A DNA stretch of 64,000 nt from assembly GCA_958298945.1 (NCBI GenBank), contig OY282610.1, positions 37,393,667-37,457,666 of the forward strand. The letters run 5' to 3'. The notes below the pieces were generated by a model. The model searched no databases and was not told the origin of the DNA. It saw only the letters and a program-made list of their open reading frames with translations. Each line of letters opens with the position of its first letter. The stretch's first letter is position 1. The position numbers were made by a program, and so were the translations under genes. Shown here piece after piece: positions 49,601 through 60,309 of the stretch. This DNA comes from Atherix ibis. Taxonomy: Eukaryota > Arthropoda > Insecta > Diptera > Athericidae.

Positions 49601-51332
49601 TATCGAATAATTATACAAAAGGAAGATATATGCCATCGCCTTACAATAATAGTAGTGAGAATGGAAATTCTGATACGGAAGCATTTTGTCGTAATCAGGA
49701 AAATAATAACAATCCACGAGACAGACAGCGCAAGAAGCTCTTCACACGAATGAAATCGGCGTCAACATCACGTCTGAATAGCGAACATTTTAAAGATGAC
49801 CGGCCATGCACGCCCGTAGAGAACTTGCGGCGACAATTGCAAAAGCTTGAGGATCTGGAGGATCAGTTCCCCGACAACACTCTCGATACAACATACCATT
49901 TACGGTATCCATTCTCGGACGTATCGAACGATCATGGTGGCACCAGTTCTGAGCTGGAATTCTTCAAGCATCGCATTCACCTGGAACGGGATTCGGTTCG
50001 TCGTGCAAAGGAGTCCCTTCGCATGCAACGCACCAACTTCCGTGCACGACAGCGTGAAATCAAACAGCGGCACAAATCAATCAGCACACGGCACACCCTC
50101 GATCAACTCATTCAGGAAGAGAAAGAGCTAACCGAGATGGAGGTAAATTTGCACAGGACTCGGGCACTGCTCGGCGAGAAGGTAATCCGATTACGGCACC
50201 TCGAACAATCACTACAACGGATCTGCGAAAAGGAGCGGCCCATGGATTTGTTGAATGTTGTAGAAAATAAGGACGATGCCACACTAAGTGATTTGTCCTC
50301 ACATTCAAGTTCCGGTTTCAGCAGCACTGATTTCGCCAGCGATACCAATCAGGCAAATGTGAATCGACGTAAGGAGATGTATCAGGAATCATCCGAATGT
50401 ATACAAAATTTGGAAATACTAAATGCGGAAATTCGCGAAATTCTCGATCTATTAAGTAAGCCACAGTCGAATGGTAATTTTTCTTAATTTTCTATTCTTT
50501 CTCTTCTACAATATTTTTTTTAAACACTAATTTTTCTATTAAATTTCAATAAATTATACAATAATAAAATTAATTCACTAAATTCGGTGGAAAATACTAT
50601 TAAAAAAATTCGGCCATTTTGTGTACATTTGATTATATTTGATGTGACAGCATGCAATTAGTTGCTGCAAAATCGAATAGATGTCGTTAATTTTTAGGTT
50701 GGCCATTTTTTTTTTTTTTGGTTGTATCTTATTTAGTGTAATTGAAATAAAAATAACTTTGTTGATAAATATTTTTAAGTTAATTTTGTGATAGAAGATA
50801 TTTCAACGAAAGAAAACTAGAAAAATTTGAAATTATTGACGGAGTTCTTAGTAGTTTAAGGACCCGATTATTGTTCGTCAGAGAAATATTTTCAACTAAA
50901 AGGAGAATAATTTTTAAAAATTGGTTTAATTTTTATCTAGGAGTACCAGCTGTACCGCAATTAGGGGGACATCAAGACTTGAATTGGACCATGATAACTT
51001 CAGCTTCACAGCAAGCAACAAACAATTCAGGGGCATTCATGCACGCGCCACAATCAATTCCAACACTAGCTGATCGCTTAGAAACGTATCGCCAATTGGC
51101 AGCTGGACGTGTGCAAACATCTGTTGGGGGGGCCTTAATTGCGGCCAATACAATTGTATCGCAAAGTCCACGAGCTGTGAACTATACAACAAGTTTGGTC
51201 GAGCGAACACGTGACTTACGCAATTGGCTTCGCCAGGCTAAAAATGAGCACGAGATCCTATCATCAACGAGTGTTAATATTGTCGGTGGCAATGCTGTTG
51301 GCGGCGGTACCGGTCAACAAGCTAATCTCTAA
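33246..51332 (+). CDS. Cep164: Cep164-like centrosomal protein (WW domain, coiled coils)
   Basis: Exons 33246-33345, 46614-46725, 46905-50473 and 50941-51332; phases match at each junction and give 1390 aa. Cep164 sits on distal appendages of the mother centriole and is needed for cilium assembly. Residues ~19-63 (VICEEVFDEGYQPS, IQEYALKIGVDPEREP, LLYLAKEGLMQALP) form the conserved N-terminal lead-in; the WW domain is ~64-97 with W68, Y80-Y82, W91 and P94. A long low-complexity, acidic/Ser-rich section follows. Charged coiled coil runs ~557-820, a short polyGln/Pro tract ~826-850, and a second coiled coil ~1040-1185 (KHRIHLERDSVRRAKESLRM). The C-terminus (residues ~1262-1390) contains RLETYRQLAAGR and ends GQQANL. 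The start ATG is followed by a second in-frame ATG. Intron 1 is 13.3 kb. Confidence 0.94.
34615..35130 (+). pseudogene. Mariner-like transposase relic, family M1 (copy 3)
   Basis: Begins with tatccattttgagattcaga, like the starts of copies 1 and 2, and shares the cacgttaaaattgtaa and aagagrttatgrtagt blocks. One frame near 34965-35020 reads CEKFSGRIISRFAQFH, comparable to VISRFGDVNW of copy 1. No catalytic triad is recognisable. Confidence 0.45.
35394..36269 (+). mobile_element. Long-armed mariner derivative (copy 1)
   Basis: Inverted arms of ~193 bp (35394-35586 and 36077-36269), starting cgaggtctgttcaaaaagta, flanked by TA. Between them, plus-strand readings give KQHRINIAKELLDSVRHD, TGEESWVYGYDVETKVQSSQ (first catalytic region), PRPKQARQVR, HHEFLPQGRTVNKEYY and YSPNLAPL, in shifted frames. 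The N-terminal DNA-binding region and the second catalytic region are missing. The unit is 876 bp and non-autonomous. A second copy lies at 61601-62365 in the opposite orientation. Confidence 0.85.
36275..36880. other. Intron stretch with a SINE scrap
   Basis: 36290-36630 is A/T-rich. 36640-36790 is less so and has an open stretch with no recognised family. At 36805-36865 the sequence (taccccttgg, agtccag, gactgtggtaccg) is a minus-strand copy of the 5' part of the SINE seen at 6.1 kb. Confidence 0.45.
36880..38205 (+). repeat. Dispersed repeat with reverse-transcriptase scrap, two tandem copies
   Basis: Copy 2 runs ~36880-37660 and copy 3 ~37745-38200, ~543 bp apart for matched blocks (gaagaacggcccaat, tggtaaatcacatgagg, ccatctagaattggtgttcc). 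In copy 3 a frame reads PSRIGVPQDCVLWPISYTIF, a degraded form of the GVPQGSVLGPILYxIF motif of jockey-type LINE reverse transcriptases. The inverted copy is at 10540-11480. Confidence 0.7.
40020..40099. repeat. TA and TTA microsatellites
   Basis: A TA run at 40020-40039 and, after a short gap, TTA units from 40073 to 40099 with one interruption. Confidence 0.9.
40654..40686. repeat. CTT microsatellite
   Basis: Eleven CTT units in a row. Confidence 0.95.
42220..42900 (+). pseudogene. Ancient mariner transposase relic
   Basis: Plus-strand pieces in shifting frames: TIKELTNKIHDIIFKPSNES and EIADIINISEEYLNNILLEI (second helix-turn-helix region), LHMIKLSARWLTPE, then VIFHYENAPAFSPAIITAKL, equivalent to the HHDNAPAHS block with the second catalytic Asp changed to Glu. 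Many stops; older than the other mariner copies. Confidence 0.6.
43873..45950 (-). pseudogene. LINE relic (copy B) with internal tandem repeats
   Basis: Minus-strand frames give RRAEKRIHRQKKK (45450 side), EETIKVIRRLKNHKSSNING (start of reverse transcriptase), FDIHNGLRQGAPISCVLFNL and LALEKVIRASAV, SGQLLEYANDVDSMCRSEGA (catalytic box ANDV instead of ADD), and PETWVLSKNHFERNM (C-terminal thumb). Stops and shifts separate them. Upstream of the reverse transcriptase the ~206-bp segment containing ttctgcttgcagctaagcaa is repeated three times (about 45316, 45527, 45732). At the low-coordinate end a 43-bp block is directly repeated (43873 and 43940). It lies antisense in Cep164 intron 1. Confidence 0.8.
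45955..46610. other. Intron 1 end, AT-rich
   Basis: No element recognised; short ATT microsatellite near 46264-46285, then the T-rich tract leading to the exon 2 acceptor. Confidence 0.4.
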
Positions 51333-51334
51333 CC

Positions 51335-51685
51335 GTGGTTTCTACGCACATGAATTGGACGGATACTATCCTATTGGATACCATGCTTTCCAAGAAAATA
51401 TTTTTATGAGAAACATTCCTAAAAGAAAAAAATAATTACAAAAAAAATTGAAAACAAAAATTTCATTAACAACACAATTACTAACTAGAAAGTAAAAAAA
51501 AAGAAGAAAGATTTTTAATAAAGTAAAGATAGAAGAGAGATGAAAAAAACAAGAAAAATCCGACAAAAAATATTTGAAAAAACTGACAGTTTTTACAAAA
51601 TGGCGGTCCAATAAGTTTCATTTTTTTTAGGATTTCATTTATTTAAATATCAATGGAAAAAAAAATGAACAAAATGACAACAACG
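51335..51685 (+). other. Cep164 3' UTR and flank
   Basis: Non-coding; a candidate polyadenylation signal is at 51517-51522. AAAATGGCGG at 51597 prefigures the motif of the array that follows. Confidence 0.5.
51517..51522 (+). promoter_or_regulatory. Candidate polyadenylation signal of Cep164
   Basis: First canonical AATAAA after the stop codon, 185 bp downstream. In such AT-rich DNA chance matches are common. Confidence 0.4.
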
Positions 51686-51687
51686 AC

Positions 51688-52775
51688 AGAAAGAAAACTT
51701 TTCAAATTTAAAAATCATTTATTTCTTAGTAAAAATTATTTGTTTATTTAAATGGAAACAAAATGGCCACGTGAATAGAATTAAAATGGCGCCGATCAAT
51801 TCGTAAATATATATTTTGATCGTTTTTATGAGTTCATATTTTTGAATTGAGTGTAAAAATAATTTTGTTTTTTTGGTTGGAAAAAAACTTTTCAAATTTA
51901 AAAATTATTTATTTCTTAGTGACAATTATATGTTTTTTAAATGAAAACAAAATGGCGACGTTAATAGAATTAAAATGGCGCCGATCAATTCGTAAATAAT
52001 TATTCTGATTATTTTTATGAGTTTATATTTTTAAATTGAGTGCAAAAATAATTTTGTTTTATTGACTGGAAAAAAAACTTTTCAAATTAAAAAATCATTT
52101 ATTTCTTAGTGACAATTATTTATTTATTTAAATAGAAACAAAATGGCCACGTGAATAGAATTAAAATGGCGCTAATCAATTCGTAAATAATTATTTTCAC
52201 TATTTTTATGAGTTTATATTTTTGAATTGGGTGTAAAAATAATTTTGTTTTATTGACTGGAAAAAAAAATTTTCAAATTTAAAAATCTTTTATTTATTAG
52301 TGACAATTATTTCTTTATTTAAATGGAAACAAAATGGCGACGTGAATAGAATTAAAATGGCGCCGATCAATTCGTAAATAATTATTTTGATTATTTTTAT
52401 GAGTTCATATTTTTGAATTGAGTGTAAAAATAATTTGGTTTTATTGACTGGAAAAAAAAATTTTCAAATTTAAAAATCATTTATTTCTTAGTGACAATTA
52501 TTTATTTATTTAAATAGAAACAAAATGGCCACGTGAATAGAATTGAAATGGCGCTAATCAATTCGTAAATAATTATTTTCACTATTTTTATGAGTTTATA
52601 TTTTTGAATTGGGTGTAAAAATAATTTTGTTTTATTGACTGGAAAAAAAAATTTTCAAATTTAAAAATCATTTATTTATTAGTGACAATTATTTCTTTAT
52701 TTAAATGGAAACAAAATGGCGACGTGAATAGAATTAAAATGGCGCCGATCAATTCGTAAATTACAGTTAATTTTT
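51688..52775. repeat. Tandem array, six ~190-bp units with AAAATGGC cores
   Basis: The unit start (cttttcaaattta type) recurs at about 51699, 51888, 52079, 52270, 52461 and 52652. Every unit has two ATGGC cores about 25 bp apart, aaaatggc(g/c)ac and aaaatggcg(c/t) (one is gaaatggcg), followed by tcaattcgtaaat and gagttt/catatttttgaattg. The last four units alternate between two types (ggccacgtg...gcgctaatc and ggcgacgtg...gcgccgatc), so the higher-order unit is ~381 bp. Confidence 0.92.
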
Positions 52776-52779
52776 TTTT

Positions 52780-54512
52780 TAATTTTTAAATTTTCTTCTT
52801 CTTCTCTTTGGCTTTTAAAAATTAAATGAAAAAAAAAACTGACCAATTGAATAGAATCAATTTATCAGTATTCATTTATCTTTTCATTTAATTAAAGGGA
52901 GGTTTAAATATTTTTTGCGAAATAGTAACCTTTGATTGAAATAAAAAGAACTTTTTCGAAGAAGGATCAATAAAAAATTGATGAAAAAAAAAACTTTTCC
53001 TAAAGGAAAGAAAACACCAAAAAAATTTTATTTGTTGGATCAGAAAAATTAAAAAGTAAATTAAACAGAATCAAAATAATAATAAATATATTAAATAAAA
53101 AATATTGTTACATTATATATATATATTATATAAATATAATTATATTGTTTTATTAAGAAATATTTAATATATATAATTACTTATAATACAATATATATTT
53201 TAGTATGATATGTATTAAAACTATATAAAAAAAAAATTTAATCCTCAAAAAATATTAAATGCAAAATGGCCCAAAGTGATTATTTATGGAATGAAAAAGA
53301 AAATAATTATTTATTCTATGATTAAAAAGAAAGAAGTTATTCTCAAATTGTACTATATTTTGAGAATAAATTTTATATATTTTTTCCTATTCGATTATTC
53401 GATTTTAGACAAATACCAGTCGATATTTATTATGATATGTGCTATAATTATTGTAGTAAAATTGTCAAAAATCGTTTTGAAAATAATAATGATAAATTTC
53501 GTTATAAAACAAAAGTGATTTTTAAATATTTAGTAGAAATAACTATTAACGAAATATTTTATTAAAATGAAAAATGAAAATTATTGTGATAAATAAACAG
53601 ATGAAAATTCTGAATTTGGAAAGTGATTGTGTAATAAAATATATAATATATTAAATATACAATATTAACGTGTATATGCATGCGTATAAAATAAATATTT
53701 GGAAAAAAAATATCTTATATTAGATATGTTGTTGGTTTTATTTTATAAAAAATTAAAATTAACAAAATATATTATATAAAAACTTTCATTGAAAAGGAAA
53801 CTCTCAAAAAATTATTCCAAAATATTCAAATAAATTAGATTTTCAAACAAAAAAAATAATTATTACAAATATTTCCTTATAATAAACTAAAAAAATTTTT
53901 TTTTTATTGATTATAGAAATAATATTTCGGACAAAAAAAAAGAATAGTTTTTTACTTTATTGCATATATTTTCAATTAAAAATATTTTTTTTGCAATTAT
54001 ATTAATCTTAGTTACAATTATATTAATGGCCTTTTAAAAATTTTTACGTATACAGAAGTAAAATTATATTTAAAACTCACTTCGATTATTTTGAAAAAGA
54101 TTTAAACAAAATAACAAAATTAATCTAAATATATTCCATTTAAAATTATATAAGAAAAAATGTAATATATAATAAATTATTATAAAAATATCATCTTTTT
54201 TGGAAATAAGTGGTATAAAATAATATTAAAAAGAGACAATGAAATTGCTTAAATAATAATAACAATTTAACTCTTGATTCATTTAAAGTAAAAATTTATT
54301 TTCTATTAATTTTCTTAAAAATATTTTTTACAAAAAAATTAAAAAGGATAGCCTTTTCTAGCCCATCACCTTTGTTATTTCTTGTTGATCTTAAAATGTT
54401 TTTAAAGGTGATAAGCTATTCTTTTTCAAAATATAAAGGCTCTTGTTGCAATTGAAATAAAAATAGAATAAAGTTTATGATATTATATTATATAACTAGA
54501 AGTATACGTACT
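52780..54512. other. Extremely AT-rich intergenic DNA
   Basis: Nothing recognised. One AAAATGGCCC core persists near 53264. The open stretch at 53276-53518 is composed almost only of I, K, L, F, Y and V codons and has no family features. Confidence 0.5.
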
Positions 54513-54516
54513 TATC

Positions 54517-55218
54517 TTAAAGGTGCTATTACACTGTCAGCCAAATTGGCAGACGGTCAGTATACGTGATATAAAATTGATGCCAGAATCTATTCCAGAT
54601 TCGGCTGACCGTCTAATAGCCTGATTTGTGATATTGGCTAATATCAGACATATCAGCCAAGCTGACCACCATTTTCTCACATCAGCAGCCATGGTACGAA
54701 ACGAAGTGAAAAAGCTGATGATGCCGACAGCCACGTCTGCCATGCCATTGTGATGATACAAAATCACTAGCTTCAGCCAATTTAGAGAAATTCTTTTGAC
54801 AGCGAAATGCTTGTAGGAATAATTTTTCGGATAGTAAAAATTCTAATTATTAATAAATTCATCAAAAATTTGCAATTTAATTTTTATATTTTTTTTAATA
54901 AAAAATCCCACAAAATACAATAACTATAATAGTTTTTATTTATAATAATTTCACACCGACGGAAAAGAAATGGAAAGTCCATCTATAAATACGTTAAACT
55001 TAGATTGCAGTTGTCTGTAATGAAGAAATGAAAACTTGGCTGACCATATATTAGTCGTTTCGTGCGACATATTTGCCTGACGAGTCAGTTAAGTTGGCTG
55101 ATATTATCTAATAACTTGACTTTTCATCAGCGAACGTCAGCCGTCAGGCAATTTTTTTACGCAACTTCACGTTGACTGATGTCTGCTATTTTGGACTATT
55201 TGTCTAATGGCACCTTAA
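54517..55218. mobile_element. MITE-like element, possible TTAA target duplication
   Basis: TTAA at both borders (54517-54520, 55215-55218), with inner ends reading aggtgctattacac and, inverted, ggtgccattagac. Both ends carry a further ggcagac/agcagac block, and cagccaa/ttggctga motifs recur near the ends. The body (54600-54780 and 54950-55200) is less AT-rich than the flanks. No transposase is encoded. The TTAA suggests piggyBac-type mobilisation, but the terminal bases do not match the usual piggyBac start, so the class is open. Confidence 0.45.
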
Positions 55219-55221
55219 AAA

Positions 55222-56142
55222 TTAAATATTATCAATTCAAAATTGTATTTTTTGAAGATAAAAGAAAAATTACTTAAAATTGTAAAAAAATTTCTATTTA
55301 AAAAAATGTAAAATTAAATTATTTTAAATAAATTGTAAACAAAATGATTGTAAAAGCTTGAATTTTTTTTAAATTTATTTATATTAATAATAATTTAGAC
55401 AATTTAGAAAATAATTTTATACCACTGTTAAAAAAAAAAAAAATATTTCAAAATTCATAAAACGATCTAAGAATCTATTGATCAAAGAATATTCGTTAAT
55501 ATATACTACACGTATATACAAGCTTACGTGCCTGCTATCTGTGAAACACTTAGTAACGCATTGAATATATGTATATAATAAAAAAAAAATAATAAATTTC
55601 TATTAAATAATAACAAATTATAAAAAATTTCAGTAATTCAAATTAAAAAAAAAAATATTTTAAATATTATTAAGTTGATTGTCTAGCCAATTTGATATAA
55701 CATAAGAGAAATTTTAACCATAAAAATTCATATAAAAAAAATTATCCAAATAAATACAGACAAAGATCGTCCAAGATAAATAATATACGTAAACAAAAAA
55801 ATAACCACATTATTATATAATTAAAATAAAAATATTAATAATTAATGTTCATTCAAAAGAAGAAAAAATCCATTGCCCTTTAAAAATATTTATTATTAAT
55901 TAATAATTTGAAAAATTTCTATTGTAAAAGGATTTAAAAAGAAAAATATTGAATATTTTTCTTTTTAATTATAAATAATATATTAAATATGAAATTTAGA
56001 TGCCTTTTAGAAATTAGTGTAAAATTACAAAATTCTCAATCAATTCGGTAAGAAATGTTTATTTGGGAAAACAAAAAATTCCATAAAGGAATTTTTAAAT
56101 ATGTTTTTTTTTTTCATAGCTAAATTGTTATTTTTGTTACTA

Positions 56143-56175
<33 letters not shown>

Positions 56176-56870
56176 CGAATTGTGGAGCAATGGTAATTTC
56201 TAAGACTACGAATGATAAAGTTTTGACATCAGTTAGCATGAGGGCCATTTGTGTGGTTAGAATTCTATTGTGAGATGTCTTAACCTCAATCAAAACGTTC
56301 TTGACGTTTATTGATTGAGGTTAAGACACCTTAAAATAGGTTTCTACTTAGATTGCAGAAGAACTGGATAAGCCTCTACATAAAAATTCTATCGAAATTT
56401 TTTTTGGTAATACATTCGTAAGAACGCACACACATGCAAAATAACAGAAACGCCATAAATCAGTGGGGGTTAATTTTAAACTTCAGTTTACGATTGTAGT
56501 GGTTTGTTTAAAACCATTTTCAGACGTGATTTCATTTAATGCGTAAACAAATAGATTTTTTTAATATTGCGAATTTTGTTGTTTAATAGAATTAGTTTTG
56601 GGAAATTTTTACTTTTTAACCACTTTTTAGACTAAATAAATTATTAAAAGTCATTTAGTTACATAATAAACTAAATTTTTATTTGTGATTATTTGGTCCA
56701 AAAACTGGTTAAATAGTAAAAAGTTCCTAAATTTTCTTAAGTTTTTAAAATTCTCTAGTAAAAATGAAGATGTCAACTTATCGAAAGAAAGAAATTTCTG
56801 GCTTTCTTTATAAAACACTTCATCTTTTGAAATAAAAACTTTCTATTAAATGCTATCAACAATATAACTT
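55222..56870. other. AT-rich intergenic DNA with one hairpin
   Basis: An ATT microsatellite at 56146-56175 and a 17-bp-arm hairpin at 56277-56327; otherwise nothing recognised. Confidence 0.45.
56277..56327. repeat. Inverted repeat, 17-bp arms plus inner 5-bp stem
   Basis: Arms gtcttaacctcaatcaa and its exact reverse complement; inside, aacgt and acgtt pair around tcttg. Confidence 0.85.
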
Positions 56871-56879
56871 TTTATATAA

Positions 56880-57280
56880 ATATTTACTTTTTCGTATATA
56901 CTTAAAAAAAAAGGACACTTTCACTTGCACTTTCCGATAAGTTCCAAAATAACAACTTTAAAAACACAAAAGTATGCAAGCATCTCGGCATGCTACCACT
57001 TTCATAGAGAATGACGTATTTTAAAACTTTCCGAAAGTCTATAAAATTGTGACGCTCATATCAAAGTGAATTAAAATGAATATAAAAAAATATGCTTTTA
57101 CAATTCAATAAATTTCTATAACGAAAAGTAGATGTCAGTGGTTGTTATGTCTCCATAAAAAAATCGATACAAAAGTATGCTAGCGTTACGATTTCTCGCC
57201 GCTTCTGTTATAATTCAGCCCGAAAATGGCGTATACATATATGAAAATTTGACGTACAAGCCTAACCAGGTATTCTTTAA
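56880..57280. repeat. Dispersed repeat related to 25.9-26.4 kb
   Basis: Shares gctaccactttcatrgagaa, gatgtcagtg, ctcgccgctt and a atgaaaatytgacgtaca type end with the block upstream of CWF19L2. Same orientation in both places. No coding capacity recognised. Confidence 0.6.
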
Positions 57281-57284
57281 TATA

Positions 57285-59230
57285 AGGGTTTCTAACCTTA
57301 CATTTTATTTAAATACTCTTACAATAATATCAAATTGACGAATATATTTTTTCTAAATTGCAGCGCAAATTTAATTGAGTTTATTTTGAAAACTTTATAT
57401 ATAAAATAAATTTGTTTTTATAATAAATTTCTTACTATTACTTATAATATGAAAGTTTATTTTATATAATCGATTAAAAAATAATTATAAAATATTAAGT
57501 GTATATGATTTTTTTTTTGCTAAATTTTAATTATTTCCATTAATATATTTATATTTCCGTCCATATTTAAAAGAATATGAAAAGGCGAAAAAAATTCTAT
57601 AAGAAAACGATAGGAATTTAAATTGTGTGTCCAAAATAATGCAAAACTATAAAGAAATGCCTATTTTAAAAAGAAAACAAAAATTATTTTTGGTATTTGT
57701 ATGTATATATTAAGTTTTAATAAAAAAATGGTTAAAATGAAAGTGAAACTTAAAGAAACTGATTCACTTAAACCATACAAGTGTTTGGGATTGTTTGTTA
57801 TCGTTGAGAACATTTGAGTGGGCGTTTTGTCTTAATTTACTTTAGTTTCCTGTTTTTTTGTTAAATTAAGATTATGAATTGTTTAATAAAATAATATTGA
57901 AAAATTAATAAAAAAAATAAAACTAAACCTAGCAAATGTTGACGACTATCAATCAGATTTACCAAAAAAAAAGAAAAAAAAATTAAATTTGTTTGGTAAA
58001 ATTTCTAAAATTATTCACTTATTTGTTGCTGATGAATTTCCTATAGTGCTTTTAGTCCTTTAAATAAATAAGAAGAAAAAAACCTATATTTTGCAATTAA
58101 ATACTTAAATTTCATAAAATCAATTAGAAGAAAAAAAAATGTTTATATTTTAACAAAATATTTAAAAAAAATAAACATTTTATCTGCATTTCTAGACTAA
58201 CTTTACATGTTACATATTATGGTTTTTTTTTTTATTTGCAAAAACTATAAATATAAAAATTTGAAGACAAAAAACATTATATGAAAAATATTTACAAAAT
58301 TCTATAACGAAAATTTAAAAATCAAACACAAAGTGATTAGATACATATATTAGAAAATAATTAATTAATTGAAAATCATGAAATTACAAATGAAAATGTA
58401 TTATGAAAAAATTTATTATTCAATGAAAAATAATTGATATTCTTTAATAGAAATTATATAATCGTATAACGAAACATTGTAAGATCTAAAATGGTCTAGT
58501 ATGTTATTTAATTTAAATATATATTATATAAATTTGAAAATAAAATTATTATAGATACTATTGAAAAAATAAAACCAAAGGAAAAATTCAAATGGATAAA
58601 GATAAAAGTAAGAGAAATAATAATAGGAACAAAATGGAAGTGTAAATTTATAAAAAAAAAAAATATTATATTTAAATCAAAATTGAACAATTAACAATTT
58701 ATATTAGTATATAAATTAAATACTTCACAATGTATGCAATATAAAATTATGATATGAAAATTTTCAGAAAATTAATAAGAAAAATTATATATAAATACAT
58801 ATACATATATAATTCTATATTATTGTGTACACACATAAAAATTAAAGATATATAAAATATTGTAATTTATTGAAAATTGCCATTATATTATATTGGAATA
58901 AAATAAAATATTTAAAAAAATATTTATTGTTGGTTGAAATTTGAAAGAAATCTACTCAAAATGAAATATGATTGTTGGCAGCTGATATGTTTAGCTAAAT
59001 TTCCAAACCGCTGCCAAGTGTAAAGTGGAAATATTTCTCCGATATAAAATGTCATTTTCTCTTTTAATATTGTATATTATATACTATGACTAATTGGGAT
59101 TTGGAAAAAATTTCGTTTGATACAAAATAATTGTTTACCAATGACAAAACGTGCATGCAAGATTTTGCAGTTAAAAGTTTTTGTGCGGAAAATACCAAAG
59201 TTCTAAAAAGCTTTATAGAAATGAGAAAAA
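57285..59230. other. AT-rich intergenic DNA
   Basis: Nothing recognised; long A/T runs. The open stretch at 58508-58690 is an AT-composition artefact. Confidence 0.45.
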
Positions 59231-59234
59231 AGCC

Positions 59235-60308
59235 ATTGATTTCTGAGTGGATTAGGTCTGCTAACAATTTGAGTAATTGTCTTTGCTCTCTGACATGAAA
59301 GTAGGTCAATGACCAGGTATATTTACATTTTTAGCTAATGTCCTTTATCTCAAAAATGTAACTGGGTCAATGACGAGATCTGCTTATATTATGAGCCAAC
59401 CACCTTGATCTCTGACATTAAATTAGGTGAGCGACCTGATTTTTTTAACAATGAGAGTAAGTTCTTTGATCTCTGATATAAAATTAGGTCAGTGCCGAGG
59501 TCGGCTTTTAATATAAGAAAATGGCCTTGGTCACTGACATAAAATTAGGTCAGTGACGAGGTCTGCTTATAATATAAGCAAATGTCCTTAATCACTGACA
59601 TAAAATTAGGTCAGTGCCGAGGTCGGCTTTTAATATAAGAAAACGTCGTTTATCTATGATATATGGTTTGGTAAATGACAAAGTCTGCTATTAATATGGA
59701 AGACAACCTTGATCTATGACATTAAATTAGGTGAGCGACCTGATGTGAGGAAGTTTCTTTGATCTCTGAAATAAAATTAGGTCAGTGACGAGGTCTGCTT
59801 ATAATATGAGCAAACCACCTTGATCTCTGACATCAAATTAGGTCAGTGACGAGGTCTGCTTATAATATAAGCAAATGTCATTGATCACTGACATAAAATT
59901 AGGTCAGTGATGCGGTCTACTTTTAATAAAGCAAATGGCCTTCATCACTGACATAAAATTAGGTCAGTGACGAGGTCTGCTAATAATATAAGCAAATGTC
60001 ATTGATCACTGACATAAAATAAGGTCAGTGACGAGGTCTAATTATAATATGAGAAAACGTCGTTTATCTGAGATGTGTGATTTGGTCAATGATAAAGTTT
60101 GCTGTTAATAAGGAAGACAACCTTGATTTTTGATATTAAATTAGGTGAGCGACCTTATTTATTAAAAATAGGAGCAAGTTTCTTTGATCTCTGACATTAA
60201 ATAAGGTGAGCGACCAGATTTATTAATAATGTGAGGAAATTTCTTTGATCTCCAACATAAAATTAGGTCAGTGACGAGGTCTACTTACGATATGAGGAAA
60301 TATCCTTG
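59235..60308. repeat. Satellite array, ~62-bp unit, ~17 copies
   Basis: Typical unit: taaaattaggtcagtgacga, ggtctgcttataatata, agcaaatgtc, and ttgatcactgaca. Units vary (taggtgagcgacctgat forms alternate with taggtcagtgacgaggt forms). The array stops where the mariner relic starts and resumes after it. Confidence 0.92.
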
Positions 60309-60309
60309 A

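Noticed and set aside
47325..50348. Antisense open frames within Cep164 exon 3
   Set aside because: They are shadows of the long sense reading frame, which has the conserved WW/coiled-coil architecture.
50474..50487. Cep164 ending at the stop after residues PQSNGNFS
   Set aside because: A GT donor occurs at 50474 and joining to 50941 keeps the frame and adds 130 residues with gene-like composition; the read-through end is more likely a retained-intron product.
53276..53518. 80-codon open frame in intergenic DNA
   Set aside because: Made up of A/T-rich codons only; expected by chance at this base composition.
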